Shown: piece after piece, positions 1-9,676 of the stretch
Layout: each line of letters begins with the position of its first letter
How positions within the stretch are numbered: position 1 is the stretch's first letter
Assembly (NCBI GenBank): GCA_013697955.1
Contig: JACCVV010000059.1
Coordinates: 48,124-112,123, forward strand
DNA: 64,000 bases
Direction: 5' to 3'
Source of the DNA: Tatlockia sp.
GTDB taxonomy: Bacteria; Pseudomonadota; Gammaproteobacteria; Legionellales; Legionellaceae
Notes under the pieces: generated by a model
The model's input: only the letters and a program-made list of their open reading frames with translations
Database searches by the model: none
What the model was told of the DNA's origin: nothing
Translations under genes and position numbers: made by a program

Positions 1-17
1 TGCACTAAATTAACCGC

Positions 18-33
18 CACTTGGGGCCAAGTG
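18..33. promoter_or_regulatory. Short perfect palindrome upstream of queC
   Basis: A 7-bp inverted repeat, CACTTGG and CCAAGTG, is separated by two G residues. It lies about 165 bp upstream of queC. It could be an operator or belong to a feature outside the window. No T-tract follows, so a terminator is unlikely. The function is unknown. Confidence 0.25.
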
Positions 34-199
34 CGCTCCAAATAGCAATTTGTTCTTTTTTATATCATAGATTCTAATAGTAGGACAAGTTTTAAACGCT
101 AAATTTACGGTTTTGTAAGCTATTTTTTCAATATTTAAAATGTTTCTGCCTTAGAAAGAGATATGGCATAATTCCTCACAAATTTTTAGCGAGATGCTC

Positions 200-871
200 A
201 TGAAAAAAGCAGTTGTATTGTTATCAGGTGGCCTGGATTCAACGACTTGTTTAGCTATAGCCAAAGCGGCTGGCTTTAGTTGTCATGCGCTAAGCTTTAG
301 CTACGGCCAGCGCCATTCCTCTGAAATAGCTGCGGCCGAACGTGTTGGGAAATATTTTTCAGTTAATGAGCATCGAATTGTGAATTTGGATATTGGCCAA
401 TTTGGCGGTTCCGCCTTAACTGACGAATCCCTGCAAGTTCCTCATTTTAAAGCAAGTAACGATATACCTATTACCTATGTACCAGCGCGTAATACTATCT
501 TTTTAGCAATTGCTTTGGGTTATGCGGAAACATTAGGCGCTACTGACCTTTTTATAGGAGTGTCTGCAATTGACTATTCACACTATCCTGACTGCAGGCC
601 TGAGTTTATGGAAGCTTTTCAAAAGCTAGCCAATTTAGCAACAAAAGCGGGTGTTGAAGGTTCTTCGATTACCTTGAATGCCCCTTTACTCAATCTTTCC
701 AAAGCAGACACAATTTTAAAGGGTATTGAGTTAAACGTTGACTATTCTTTAACCATTTCATGTTATCAGGCTACTCCAGTGGGTGAGGCCTGTGGCCATT
801 GTGATTCTTGTAGCTTTCGAAAATTAGGCTTTGCGAACGCGGGAGTGACAGATCCGACAATTTATAAATAA
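200..871 (+). CDS. queC: 7-cyano-7-deazaguanine synthase QueC
   Basis: QueC converts 7-carboxy-7-deazaguanine to preQ0 with ATP and ammonia in the queuosine tRNA-modification pathway. The N-terminal PP-loop SGGLDST is present. Four cysteines near the C-terminus (about C188, C198, C201, C204) fit the family's zinc site. I chose the ATG at 200 because a GCGAG-like ribosome site lies six bases upstream and the product then begins [11 protein letters not shown] as in homologues; an in-frame ATG at 194 would add two residues. The 223-residue length is normal. The gene stands alone. Other queuosine-linked candidates in the window are the VUT-like transporter at 5160 and possibly the PTPS-like gene at 34990. 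Confidence 0.96.
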   Translation: MKKAVVLLSGGLDSTTCLAIAKAAGFSCHALSFSYGQRHSSEIAAAERVGKYFSVNEHRIVNLDIGQFGGSALTDESLQVPHFKASNDIPITYVPARNTIFLAIALGYAETLGATDLFIGVSAIDYSHYPDCRPEFMEAFQKLANLATKAGVEGSSITLNAPLLNLSKADTILKGIELNVDYSLTISCYQATPVGEACGHCDSCSFRKLGFANAGVTDPTIYK

Positions 872-1021
872 AATGTTCATTAATTTTACGTTTTTATTAC
901 CAAAAAAATTGTTTAAAATCAGGCACTTTACATATATGTTACAACATGCTGCTCATTTTTGATTCACAACAATTATAACTGTTGTTATGATTGCTCCGAT
1001 TTTTAACCTTAGGAGTATATT

Positions 1022-1690
1022 ATGACGTTACGAGAATTTGGACGAGCCGCATCCAAAGCGATAAGTGCAGTGACTAAGCCGATCGGTGATTTTCTTCGCA
1101 AGCATTGGGTTTCAACTGCTGTAGTAATGTTAGGGCTTGTTGTTTTTGCTGCTGTTATTACCTTATTGGTATTCGCTTGGCCTGCTTTTATTGGAGCTGC
1201 CGCTGCCGCCACAATGACCCTGCCTTTAATAGGTACTGTTGCTCCTTTAGCTTTCCTTAGTTCTCTTTCTATCCCGGCTGCTGCTGCGGTTCTTGGTTCC
1301 TTTGCCTTTGCTGGATTCATAGTTGCAAGCGGTATTTTCGCTGGTGCTGTCAACCTGGTTGTTAAAGCCTACAATGCTATAGACAATTACTTCACAGGTG
1401 ATCTTCCAAACGAAAACCGTGATAGAGCTATTGCTTCTGCAAAAATAGGAATAAATGAGGTTGCAGGAAATGCTTACGATGCTGGTTTCTCTGCTGCCTC
1501 CAGCCCCTATCATAGAAGGGAATTCAAAAACTATTTAGACGCTACCAGAAAGCCTGTAAACGTGGGAGGCGGTCATTATAGCGCACCTGTAAACTTTAAT
1601 AATCCAAATCCTTTCGTTGAAATTGAAGACAGTGCAAATGAGTTCGAATTAGATGATTACAATAATCCTAGTAATTACATAAACTCATAA
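1022..1690 (+). CDS. Ala-rich membrane protein of unknown function
   Basis: I do not recognise this 222-residue protein. A basic, amphipathic N-terminus (residues 1-30) precedes a hydrophobic Ala/Gly/Val-rich block at about 32-118, long enough for two to four membrane segments. The hydrophilic C-terminal half ends in an acidic tail containing NPNPF and EFELDDYNN. A strong AGGAG site sits seven bases before the ATG and a clear terminator follows, so it is a single-gene unit. A hydrophobic hairpin plus a cytosolic acidic tail would suit a secreted membrane-inserting effector, but that is inference. The opposite-strand frames here are shadows created by the Ala-rich composition. Confidence 0.75.
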   Translation: MTLREFGRAASKAISAVTKPIGDFLRKHWVSTAVVMLGLVVFAAVITLLVFAWPAFIGAAAAATMTLPLIGTVAPLAFLSSLSIPAAAAVLGSFAFAGFIVASGIFAGAVNLVVKAYNAIDNYFTGDLPNENRDRAIASAKIGINEVAGNAYDAGFSAASSPYHRREFKNYLDATRKPVNVGGGHYSAPVNFNNPNPFVEIEDSANEFELDDYNNPSNYINS

Positions 1691-1700
1691 TCAACTTATA

Positions 1701-1725
1701 AACGCGGCTAAGGCCGCGTTTTCTT
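1701..1725 (+). terminator. Rho-independent terminator
   Basis: A perfect 8-bp stem (AACGCGGC / GCCGCGTT) with a TAAG loop is followed by TTCTT. It starts 10 bases after the stop of the membrane-protein gene and separates it from metG. Confidence 0.85.
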
Positions 1726-1807
1726 AACTTCTCCTTCTCGTTATAAAAGAAGCATTCCCGGAATCTATGCGTTATAATCCGTCCTTTTCAAAAAACAGGC
1801 CTGATTG

Positions 1808-3823
1808 ATGAATAAAGTTCGAAAAATGCTGGTTACCTCGGCACTTCCTTATGCGAATGGACATTTGCATTTAGGTCATTTGGTTGAACATGTGCAAACC
1901 GACATCTGGGTCCGCACTCATAAAATGAAGGGTCTTGAATGCATCTCAGTCTGCGGCGATGACGCCCACGGTACTCCAATAATGCTTAAGGCTGAACAAC
2001 TAGGTCTGAGTCCAGAAGAGTTAACCGCCACTATGCAACAAAGTCATCAACAGGATTTTGCTGCTTTCTCCATTGATTATGATTGTTATCACACGACTCA
2101 TTCTGAGGAAAACCGGTTTTTTGCAGAAACTATTTACAAACGTCTGCAGGATTCGGGAGATATTGTCAAAAAAACTATTCGTCAAGCCTTTGATCCGGTC
2201 AAGGAAATGTTTCTGCCAGATCGTTATGTAAAAGGAACCTGCCCCAAATGCTCTACGCCTGATCAATATGGCGATAATTGTGAGTCCTGCGGTGCGACCT
2301 ATGCCCCAACTGATTTGCTGGATCCAGTCTCTGTCATTTCAGGGGCTAAACCGATTGAAAAAGATTCCGAGCATTATTTTTTTGATTTACCCCGTTATGA
2401 GTCGCTTTTAAAAGAATGGACACGGTTGGGTGCTTTGCAAACAGAGGTAGCTAACAAACTGGATGAATGGTTTGCCGCTGGCCTTAAGCAATGGGATATT
2501 TCGCGAGATTCGCCCTATTTTGGTTTTCAAATTCCCGGCACTACTGATAAATATTTTTATGTCTGGCTGGATGCCCCGATTGGCTATATGGCCAGTTTTA
2601 AAAAATATTGTAATGAAAAAGGCGTTTCTTTTGATGAATTTTGGAATAAGGATTCCACAACTGAACTCTATCATTTTGTCGGAAAGGACATTGTTTACTT
2701 TCATGCCCTGTTTTGGCCGGCCATTTTAGCAGGTAGCGGCTATCGCTTGCCCACCTCTGTTTTTACTCATGGTTTTTTAACTGTTGACGGCCAGAAAATG
2801 TCTAAATCACGAGGTACCTTTATCGAGGTGCGTACCTATTTACAACATTTACACCCTGAGTACCTTCGCTATTATTATGCGGCAAAATTGAATGGACGAA
2901 TTGATGATCTGGATTTGAATTTTGATGATTTTTTCAACCGAATTAATGCTGATCTCGTTGGAAAAATAGTCAATATTGCCAGTCGTTGCGCGGGATTTAT
3001 CAATAAACGTTTTGACAATAAATTAGCTGCAGAATTGCCAGAACCAGCTCTTTATCAAGAATTAATGTCATTACGTGAGGAAATAATAGAAGCCTATGTT
3101 CAGCGTGATTATGCTCGCGCCATTCGGCAAATCATGGAGGGCGCTGCACGTGTTAATCAATATATTGATGAAAAAAAACCCTGGGTCTTAGTAAAAGATG
3201 AGACAAAGCTAAGCGAAGTTCAGGCAATCTGTACAATGGGATTAAATCTATTCCGCATCCTCATGACTTACTTAAAACCCGTACTGCCAAAGATGTCTGA
3301 AAGTGCAGAGCAGTTTTTAAATTGTGAGCCCTTAATTTGGTCATCCATAGATAACCCCTTACTCAATCAAAAAATTAATCCCTTTACACCGCTTATGGTT
3401 AGAGTAGAGCGGGAAAAAATTGACGCACTTTTATCGCAAACGAAGGAGAACTCCTTGACCAATGTAGAAGAAAAAAAAGCCCCTGCCACTGCAGATGAAG
3501 GGCTAATCAGTATTGATGATTTTGCAAAAATCGATTTACGTATAGCTCGAATTATTTCAGCCGAAGCAGTAGAAGGTGCCGATAAATTACTGCGTTTGCA
3601 GCTTGATTTGGGCAAGGAAAAGCGCCAAGTTTTTGCTGGAATAAAAGCCGCCTATGAACCTGCTGAATTAGTAGGTCGCTTAACGGTGATGGTTGCAAAT
3701 CTTGCTCCACGAACTATGCGCTTTGGCATTTCTGAAGGAATGGTATTAGCTGCGGGTGATGGTAATGGCATTTATCTACTACAGCCGGATTCTGGTGCCG
3801 CGCCCGGGATGAAAGTTAAATAG
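1808..3823 (+). CDS. metG: Methionine--tRNA ligase
   Basis: MetG charges tRNA-Met with methionine. The HIGH-type motif (HLHLGHL) is near residue 20, a zinc-knuckle cysteine cluster (CPKC...CESC) is near residues 145-160, and KMSKS is in [11 protein letters not shown]. The C-terminal part (from about residue 565) is the tRNA-binding/dimerisation OB-fold found in long MetRS forms, so this is the full 671-residue type. I chose the ATG at 1808; a TTG three bases upstream would add only one residue. It is followed after 2 bp by an rnfB-like gene and then nth, suggesting co-transcription. Confidence 0.97.
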   Translation: MNKVRKMLVTSALPYANGHLHLGHLVEHVQTDIWVRTHKMKGLECISVCGDDAHGTPIMLKAEQLGLSPEELTATMQQSHQQDFAAFSIDYDCYHTTHSEENRFFAETIYKRLQDSGDIVKKTIRQAFDPVKEMFLPDRYVKGTCPKCSTPDQYGDNCESCGATYAPTDLLDPVSVISGAKPIEKDSEHYFFDLPRYESLLKEWTRLGALQTEVANKLDEWFAAGLKQWDISRDSPYFGFQIPGTTDKYFYVWLDAPIGYMASFKKYCNEKGVSFDEFWNKDSTTELYHFVGKDIVYFHALFWPAILAGSGYRLPTSVFTHGFLTVDGQKMSKSRGTFIEVRTYLQHLHPEYLRYYYAAKLNGRIDDLDLNFDDFFNRINADLVGKIVNIASRCAGFINKRFDNKLAAELPEPALYQELMSLREEIIEAYVQRDYARAIRQIMEGAARVNQYIDEKKPWVLVKDETKLSEVQAICTMGLNLFRILMTYLKPVLPKMSESAEQFLNCEPLIWSSIDNPLLNQKINPFTPLMVRVEREKIDALLSQTKENSLTNVEEKKAPATADEGLISIDDFAKIDLRIARIISAEAVEGADKLLRLQLDLGKEKRQVFAGIKAAYEPAELVGRLTVMVANLAPRTMRFGISEGMVLAAGDGNGIYLLQPDSGAAPGMKVK

Positions 3824-3825
3824 TT

Positions 3826-4440
3826 ATGAAGATAGTATCGGTTAAAGTAATTGATGCCTTGCTTCCGCAGACCCAATGTGGCGAATGTAGCTATGCAGGC
3901 TGTTTGCCCTACGCTGAAGCCTTGGCACAAGGTTCTGCAGCAATTGATCGCTGTGCACCTGGCGGTATAGAGACCGTCAAAGCTCTCGCCGAGTTATTAT
4001 CAATCGATGCAAAGGTCTATCTATCTGCAGAAAGCATTAAAACTCGTCCACCAGCTTTAGCCATAATTCGAGAAGAAGAATGTATTGGCTGTACAAAATG
4101 CATTCAAGCTTGTCCAGTTGATGCTATTGTCGGCAGCGCCAAAAGCATGCATTCAATTATAAATACAGAATGCACGGGCTGTGGCCTTTGCCTTGAGCCC
4201 TGCCCGGTAGACTGTATTGAAATTTTATCGGTTCCCGAATCTAGTTATGATAAAACCTCTGCAAGAAATCGTTATAACGCACGCCTCGCGCGATTATCCG
4301 GTGAAGAACAAGAAAAACAACAGCTTTACCGTGAAAAGAGGCGGTCGTCTGTCAAAACCAACGACGTTTTACAGGATATAAAAGAAAAACAGGATTACAT
4401 CCAGCAAGCCTTGGCTAGAGTAAAGATGAAGAAAATCTAA
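3826..4440 (+). CDS. RnfB/RsxB-like iron-sulfur protein without membrane anchor
   Basis: This 204-residue protein has an N-terminal Cys cluster (C18, C21, C26, C43), the CxxCxxxxC-type 4Fe-4S domain of RnfB. Two ferredoxin motifs follow: [14 protein letters not shown] and [15 protein letters not shown] Lys/Glu-rich tail ends the protein. RnfB normally starts with a membrane helix; here the protein begins directly at the 4Fe-4S domain. No other rnf genes are nearby. It starts 2 bp after metG and ends 1 bp before nth. RnfB beside nth is a common order in gammaproteobacteria. It is probably a soluble electron-transfer protein; its partner is unknown. Confidence 0.88.
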   Translation: MKIVSVKVIDALLPQTQCGECSYAGCLPYAEALAQGSAAIDRCAPGGIETVKALAELLSIDAKVYLSAESIKTRPPALAIIREEECIGCTKCIQACPVDAIVGSAKSMHSIINTECTGCGLCLEPCPVDCIEILSVPESSYDKTSARNRYNARLARLSGEEQEKQQLYREKRRSSVKTNDVLQDIKEKQDYIQQALARVKMKKI

Positions 4441-4441
4441 T

Positions 4442-5095
4442 ATGAATAAAGAAAAAAGAAGTAAAATCTTCGAGCGCTTCAAGGAACAAAATCCCGAACC
4501 AAAGACAGAACTAAAATATAATTCAACCTTTGAACTCCTTGTTGCGGTTCTTTTATCCGCTCAAGCGACAGATATCTCTGTAAATAAGGCTACTGCCAAA
4601 CTTTTTCCCATTGCTAATAGCCCTGATGCAATTTTGGAATTAGGAGAAGAGACGCTTAAAGAGTACATAAAAACGATTGGCCTATTCAATTCTAAAGCAA
4701 AAAATCTGATAAAAACCTGTCAAATACTTGTTGAACTCTATCAGGGTGATATACCTTGCAACCGTGAAGCCTTACAAGCCTTGCCCGGCGTTGGTCGTAA
4801 AACTGCCAATGTCATATTGAATACAGCCTTTAAACAGCCAACAATGGCCGTCGACACACACATATTTCGAGTTGCAAACCGCACAGGCATTGCTAAAGGA
4901 AAAACTCCCCTAGCAGTCGAACTGTCTTTACTTAAAAACATTGATCCAAAATTTCACCAAGACGCTCATCATTGGCTTATTTTACATGGACGCTACATCT
5001 GCGTTGCCCGGAAACCCAAATGCCCGCAATGTCTGATTCGTGATCTTTGTGAGTATAAGTATAAGACCTTAGATTATTTGCAAAAAGAAAGTTAA
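4442..5095 (+). CDS. nth: Endonuclease III
   Basis: Nth is a DNA glycosylase/AP lyase that removes oxidised pyrimidines in base excision repair. The helix-hairpin-helix [11 protein letters not shown] carries catalytic Lys120, and VDTHIFR carries Asp138, matching the E. coli enzyme's numbering. The C-terminal 4Fe-4S ligands are C187, C194, C197 and C203 with the expected C-x6-C-x2-C-x5-C spacing. The length is 217 residues. It follows the rnfB-like gene by 1 bp, so it is probably the last gene of a metG-rnfB-nth transcript. Confidence 0.96.
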   Translation: MNKEKRSKIFERFKEQNPEPKTELKYNSTFELLVAVLLSAQATDISVNKATAKLFPIANSPDAILELGEETLKEYIKTIGLFNSKAKNLIKTCQILVELYQGDIPCNREALQALPGVGRKTANVILNTAFKQPTMAVDTHIFRVANRTGIAKGKTPLAVELSLLKNIDPKFHQDAHHWLILHGRYICVARKPKCPQCLIRDLCEYKYKTLDYLQKES

Positions 5096-5159
5096 TAATG
5101 TTATATTCCTGAACATTTAGCCTGCCATATGGGCTGTAATAAATGGGCAAGATTGGAAT

Positions 5160-6482
5160 ATGAATTCTTTTTTAACAGTATTACCCAAACGCAGCTATCT
5201 ATCGCTTACTGTAAGCATGATGACTTGCCTTATCTTATTGATTAATGTTTCTTTTAAAATTATTACAGTTCATGGAATGATTTTTACTGCCAGCTCTCTT
5301 CTTTGTCCTTTAGTTGCTACGCTTTATTTGATGGTTTTAAAAGAATGTAACCTGATTCAGCAGCGTCATATACTCAATCAATCGCTCCTTGCCTTGTATT
5401 TGTTTTCTATAGGAATTTATCTTCTGGTTAATTTACCTGCAGCCGAAAATATCTATGAAAATCCGGCTTATCAAATTGTTTTTGAAGATATTCCAAAAAA
5501 ATTCTTTGCAGCGACTCTCGCTTTTGGCCTAAGTTTTTATCTTCCTCATTTACTATGTTGCGCTAAAAATAGTGAAATGCTTGTCTCACCTAAAAAACGA
5601 CTTGTACTTGCACTTTTCGGTGGATTTGCTTTCTTTAGCATTGATTTTGTTTTACTTTTTCTTGATCCCTATTTTGAGAATTTTAATCGTATCTACGTTG
5701 ATTCTCTGATGGTCAGTGCGGGAATTTTATTATTGGTCGGGATTGTTTATCTTAGTTACCATCTATTAATAAACCCGGTTAGAGCCAAGCGTAAAATACC
5801 CGCTTCTCCTGCCTACTTGTCTATACCGCTTTATCATTATTTAGTCAGTTTTTCTGTCACCATTATGTTGATTTGTCTAGCCTGTGAATACCGTTTAATC
5901 GCATTTACCGAAGTGACAACAATTGGCGCCAGTGCAATTTTTTTCCCTTTTACGCTAATTGCCAGTACTTTGATTGGAGAATTATATGGATACAGGGCCA
6001 ACCTTCGGCTTGCTATTGTTCTGATTATGGCTGAATTAAGCTTTGATTTTCTATTAATGGCAACAGTAGCCTTACCTGCGCCTGATTTTTTTAATATAAA
6101 TCCTTTTTACTCAGTCATTTTGCCCCGGCGAATTCCTGCAGGGACTTTGGCTTTATTTGTAACCTTTGTCAGCAATGCTATGTTGCTTGAAAATCTTAAA
6201 TTTACTAGTCTTGGTCTTAACCGTTGGACTCGTATTTTAATTGCTAATATTTTTGCAACCTCCCTTCTATGCCTGGTTAACTACAGTATTTTATACACAG
6301 GCGTTTATCCTTATGATCAAATTTTTAATCTGGTTTTGAATTCATGGATTTACAAAATGACCGCTTCTTTATTATCTCTACCCCTGGTTCTTTGGTTATT
6401 CAATCTTTGTAAAGATCGCAAGTACTCTGTCCCCCAAGATGAAAAGTCTTATTTGGTAAATCTTGGAAGAAAAACGCGCTAA
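5160..6482 (+). CDS. VUT-family (queuosine precursor transporter-like) membrane protein, apparently duplicated
   Basis: This 440-residue polytopic membrane protein has about 11-12 hydrophobic segments. The C-terminal half (about 225-415) resembles YhhQ/VUT transporters: FPFTLIASTLIGELYGY, then ALPAPDFFNINPFYSVIL, and a final segment ending in LNSWIYKM. The N-terminal half seems to repeat the plan (NLPAAENIYENPAYQIVFED pairs with ALPAPDFFNINPFYSVILPR), about twice the usual length. The family imports preQ0/preQ1. Having queC in the same window is consistent with queuosine metabolism. It converges with glmU and the two stop codons overlap by 4 bp. The assignment rests on pattern recognition. 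Confidence 0.6.
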   Translation: MNSFLTVLPKRSYLSLTVSMMTCLILLINVSFKIITVHGMIFTASSLLCPLVATLYLMVLKECNLIQQRHILNQSLLALYLFSIGIYLLVNLPAAENIYENPAYQIVFEDIPKKFFAATLAFGLSFYLPHLLCCAKNSEMLVSPKKRLVLALFGGFAFFSIDFVLLFLDPYFENFNRIYVDSLMVSAGILLLVGIVYLSYHLLINPVRAKRKIPASPAYLSIPLYHYLVSFSVTIMLICLACEYRLIAFTEVTTIGASAIFFPFTLIASTLIGELYGYRANLRLAIVLIMAELSFDFLLMATVALPAPDFFNINPFYSVILPRRIPAGTLALFVTFVSNAMLLENLKFTSLGLNRWTRILIANIFATSLLCLVNYSILYTGVYPYDQIFNLVLNSWIYKMTASLLSLPLVLWLFNLCKDRKYSVPQDEKSYLVNLGRKTR

Positions 6483-7858
6483 AGCATAGGCTCTTTTTTC
6501 AAGGGCCTTTTCCAACCCATAATTGTTTTCTGCCTATTTTCGCTAAGGGTTAGCTCTCCAGCCGGGACGTTTTTTCTTATTGTTGATCCGGCACCAATGG
6601 TCGCATTTGCCCCGATCGTTACAGGAGCTACAAATTGAGTATCAGAACCAACAAAAACGCCATCTTCAATAATAGTTTGATGTTTATTTGCCCCATCATA
6701 ATTGCAGGTAATTGTGCCAGCGCCAATGTTAACCTGTTTGCCTATAATTGCATCGCCTAGATAACTTAAATGACTGGCTTTAGTGCCTTCGTTAAACTGA
6801 GCATTTTTCGTTTCAACAAAATTGCCGATTTTACAATGCGCAGCGAGATTTGTTCCTGGCCTCAAGCGGGCGAAAGGGCCAATTTGGCAATGATCAGATA
6901 TTTCACAACCATCAATAACAGAATTTGCTAAAATTTCGCAATCTTTCCCCAGGCTTACATTATTCAATAGGCAGTTTGGGCCTATTTTTGTGCCTTTTCC
7001 AATACTGACCTTGCCACTAAAAACGACGTTCACATCAATAAATACATCCTGTTCACAATGCAGCTCACCTCGTACATCGATACGGCTTGAATCGGCGATG
7101 GTGATGCCTGCAAGCATCAATTTTTCAGCATTTCGCTGTTGCCAGATCCGTTCAAGTTGTTGTAACTGTAAACGATTGTTTACACCTTGAATCTCGATTG
7201 GATCCAGCGCTTGCATTGAATCAATTGGCAAGTGCTCTTCGACAGCCTTAAAAATAATTTCGGTTAAATAATATTCGCCTTGAGCATTATTATTTTTTAA
7301 CGCTGGCAGCCAGCTAGCCAGCTTATCGACTGATACACAGCAAATGCCGCTATAAATTTCCTTAATTTCCTTTTGTTCTTTTGTAGCGTCCTTTTCCTCA
7401 ATAATTTCACGGATTTCATTTTGTTGATTACGAATTATCCGCCCAAGACCCGTTGGATTGTCGAGTGTCGCGAGCAAGAGAGTTAAGGCAGAATCGGATT
7501 GATTTGAAATTTCAATAAGTGCTTTCAAAGTTTCAGTTTGAATTAAAGGGACATCAGCTGAAATCACTAGTACCTTTGAATTTCTTGGAAGATGGTCTAA
7601 AGCCTGCATAAGGGCGTGGCCAGTGCCTAGTTGTTCCTTTTGTTCAATCCAGTTTAAAGGTAAATGCGTTAAGGCTGACTTTAGCTGGTCACCTCCATGC
7701 CCATATATAATATGAATGGTATCAGGATTTAATTCCTTTGCAGTTTCAATTACACGCTCAACCATCATTTTCCCGGCTATGCGATGTAATACTTTTGGGG
7801 TGGTGGAATACATCCGCTTGCCCTGTCCGGCAGCTAAAATAACAATTTGCAAAGACAT
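6479..7858 (-). CDS. glmU: Bifunctional N-acetylglucosamine-1-phosphate uridyltransferase / glucosamine-1-phosphate acetyltransferase
   Basis: GlmU makes UDP-GlcNAc for peptidoglycan and LPS. The N-terminal nucleotidyltransferase starts with LAAGQGKRMYSTTPKVLH. The C-terminal half is a left-handed beta-helix of hexapeptide repeats with the acetyltransferase signature region around NFVETKNAQF and NIGAGTITCNYDG. I chose the ATG at 7858, giving 459 residues; the frame is open for 24 more codons, but that extension is hydrophobic and precedes the conserved SLQIVILAAG start. It lies downstream of ansA on the same strand. GlmS, the earlier enzyme of the pathway, is at 57.4 kb. Confidence 0.96.
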   Translation of the reverse strand: MSLQIVILAAGQGKRMYSTTPKVLHRIAGKMMVERVIETAKELNPDTIHIIYGHGGDQLKSALTHLPLNWIEQKEQLGTGHALMQALDHLPRNSKVLVISADVPLIQTETLKALIEISNQSDSALTLLLATLDNPTGLGRIIRNQQNEIREIIEEKDATKEQKEIKEIYSGICCVSVDKLASWLPALKNNNAQGEYYLTEIIFKAVEEHLPIDSMQALDPIEIQGVNNRLQLQQLERIWQQRNAEKLMLAGITIADSSRIDVRGELHCEQDVFIDVNVVFSGKVSIGKGTKIGPNCLLNNVSLGKDCEILANSVIDGCEISDHCQIGPFARLRPGTNLAAHCKIGNFVETKNAQFNEGTKASHLSYLGDAIIGKQVNIGAGTITCNYDGANKHQTIIEDGVFVGSDTQFVAPVTIGANATIGAGSTIRKNVPAGELTLSENRQKTIMGWKRPLKKEPML

Positions 7859-7936
7859 AAATTTCTTATTCCCAAATGAAGGTATTCCTAATGATAGAAA
7901 AAACAAAGGCAAAAAAGTAGTGGAAACCAATTATTC

Positions 7937-8956
7937 TTAATGTGGAAGTCGTTCAAGTTCTCCGGAGATATTAGTTTCCATTAGTCTTTTAACCGATTGG
8001 GTCGGCAAATTTTTGCTGAATAAATAAAGTAATTTGCAATGAGCTGCTTCTGGCGTCATGTCTTGACCACTAATTAGCCCTGCTAATTTTAAAGTATAAC
8101 CGGTTGCATATTGGCTCATTTCGACCCGGCCTTGCTGACATTGGCTGCAATTTACGATGACAACTCCTCGTTCACAGGCTTTTTTCAGTATTTCTAAAAA
8201 ATAAGGATCATTATTTTGAGCATTGCCAGCTCCATAGGTTTCAAGAATGAGTCCGCGCAAGGGCTGTTGCAGAATATAGTCTAGAACCTGAGTAGCAAAG
8301 CCTGGGAACAGACGAAAATTCGCAATAAACTGGGGACTAATCGTTTGAAGGCTAAAGTCTTGAGAGGGTGTTGGCAAAAGAAGGTCCTTTCGAAGTTCAA
8401 TGCTAATTCCAATTTCGGCTAAAAGGGGAAAATTAGGGGAATCAAACGCATCAAAGCGCTGAGTGGATACCTTTTGAGAACGATTGCCGCGCAGTAATTT
8501 TTGATTGAAATAAATGCAAACTTCATTTAGCGGTTGATTAGCGCAAAGCCATAATGAAGTAATTACATTATCAACGGCATCATTTCTTACCTCTGATAAA
8601 GGAATTTGTGAGCCAGTAACAATAACAGGTTTTCCTAAGTTTTCGAGCATGAAAGAAAGTGCGCAGGCCGTGTAAGCCATAGTATCTGTACCGTGGAATA
8701 CGACAAAGCCATCATAATTTTGATATTCTTGGGCGATATCGGTGCCAATACGGTTCCAGTCCGAAACGGTCATATTCGAAGAATCGAGTAAGGGTTGATA
8801 TTCTTTTATTTGGTATGTTGGCATTTCAACATGATTTAAAGCGGGTATTTTAGTCAGAGCCGTTTGCACATAACCCACCGCTGGCTCGTAACCCACTTTT
8901 GTTTTGATCGCGGAAATAGTGCCGCCTGTGTTAATTATTAAAATATGTTTTTTCAT
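7937..8956 (-). CDS. ansA: L-asparaginase, type I (cytoplasmic)
   Basis: AnsA hydrolyses asparagine to aspartate and ammonia. Both threonine-containing signatures are present: INTGGTIS near residue 12 and HGTDTMAYTA near residue 90. There is no signal peptide, and the 339-residue length fits the cytoplasmic type I enzyme. It is transcribed toward glmU with about 78 bp between them, so the two could share a transcript. Upstream it diverges from rppH across about 195 bp that must hold both promoters. Confidence 0.93.
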   Translation of the reverse strand: MKKHILIINTGGTISAIKTKVGYEPAVGYVQTALTKIPALNHVEMPTYQIKEYQPLLDSSNMTVSDWNRIGTDIAQEYQNYDGFVVFHGTDTMAYTACALSFMLENLGKPVIVTGSQIPLSEVRNDAVDNVITSLWLCANQPLNEVCIYFNQKLLRGNRSQKVSTQRFDAFDSPNFPLLAEIGISIELRKDLLLPTPSQDFSLQTISPQFIANFRLFPGFATQVLDYILQQPLRGLILETYGAGNAQNNDPYFLEILKKACERGVVIVNCSQCQQGRVEMSQYATGYTLKLAGLISGQDMTPEAAHCKLLYLFSKNLPTQSVKRLMETNISGELERLPH

Positions 8957-9151
8957 TGATCTTCATCCAATTATTCTTAACTGCCACATCTGCACAAAAG
9001 TATAACTCTCTTTTTTACCTTAAATATGCTTCAATAATGCCTATTCATCAAAAAACTGTAGATAATAGGCTTGAATTAGCAGTTTTATTTGCCAAGCTCT
9101 TGTGGTTTGTGAAAAAATCAGTGCATTAAGGTTTATTGTAAGCAGTGTAAG

Positions 9152-9676
9152 ATGGTGATTGATCGTGCCGGTTACCGGTTGAATGTTGGCATTATATTAG
9201 CCAACTCATCGGGGCGAGTTTTTTGGGGAAGACGTCATGGCCATGATGCCTGGCAGTTTCCTCAAGGTGGTCTTGCTCCCGGGGAGTCTTCCCTTGAAGC
9301 AATGTACCGGGAATTACGTGAAGAAGTAGGGCTTGATAAAGAGGATGTTGAAGTTCTTGGCTCCACAAAACGTTGGTTAAAATATCGCTTACCCAAACAA
9401 TACCTCCGTCATGGCAGCACTCCTTTAGTAATTGGCCAAAAACAAAAATGGTATTTGTTAAAACTGGTTTCCTCTGAACAAAAGGTTCGTCTTGATTTAA
9501 GCGATTCGCCAGAATTTGATAGTTGGCGCTGGATTGATTATTCCGAGCCGCAGGAGCAGGTCATTTTTTTTAAAAGACAGGTTTATGCCCAGGCTTTAAA
9601 AGAATTGGAAACATTATTGAAGAAACGCCGCACCCCTTTTGGTGCTCGCCGCAAGCGAGGTAATCATAGTCGATAA
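9152..9676 (+). CDS. rppH: RNA pyrophosphohydrolase (Nudix)
   Basis: RppH removes pyrophosphate from 5'-triphosphorylated RNA and so starts decay by RNase E. The Nudix box spans residues 39-61, with [12 protein letters not shown] followed by RELREEVGL. The N-terminus [14 protein letters not shown] is typical, and a Lys/Arg-rich tail ends the 174-residue protein. The stop codon abuts the ptsP start codon directly. The rppH-ptsP order is standard in gammaproteobacteria. Confidence 0.95.
   Translation: MVIDRAGYRLNVGIILANSSGRVFWGRRHGHDAWQFPQGGLAPGESSLEAMYRELREEVGLDKEDVEVLGSTKRWLKYRLPKQYLRHGSTPLVIGQKQKWYLLKLVSSEQKVRLDLSDSPEFDSWRWIDYSEPQEQVIFFKRQVYAQALKELETLLKKRRTPFGARRKRGNHSR

Noticed and set aside
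1009..1513. Two minus-strand open frames opposite the Ala-rich membrane protein
   Set aside because: They are shadows caused by Ala/Gly/Val-rich codons. They lack starts with ribosome sites and overlap a gene with a strong ribosome site and terminator.
7859..7930. 24-codon N-terminal extension of GlmU
   Set aside because: The extension is hydrophobic and not conserved in the family; the ATG at 7858 directly precedes the conserved SLQIVILAAG start.
8957..9151. Distinct promoter boxes between ansA and rppH
   Set aside because: The region is AT-rich and several hexamers fit loosely; none stands out enough to report.
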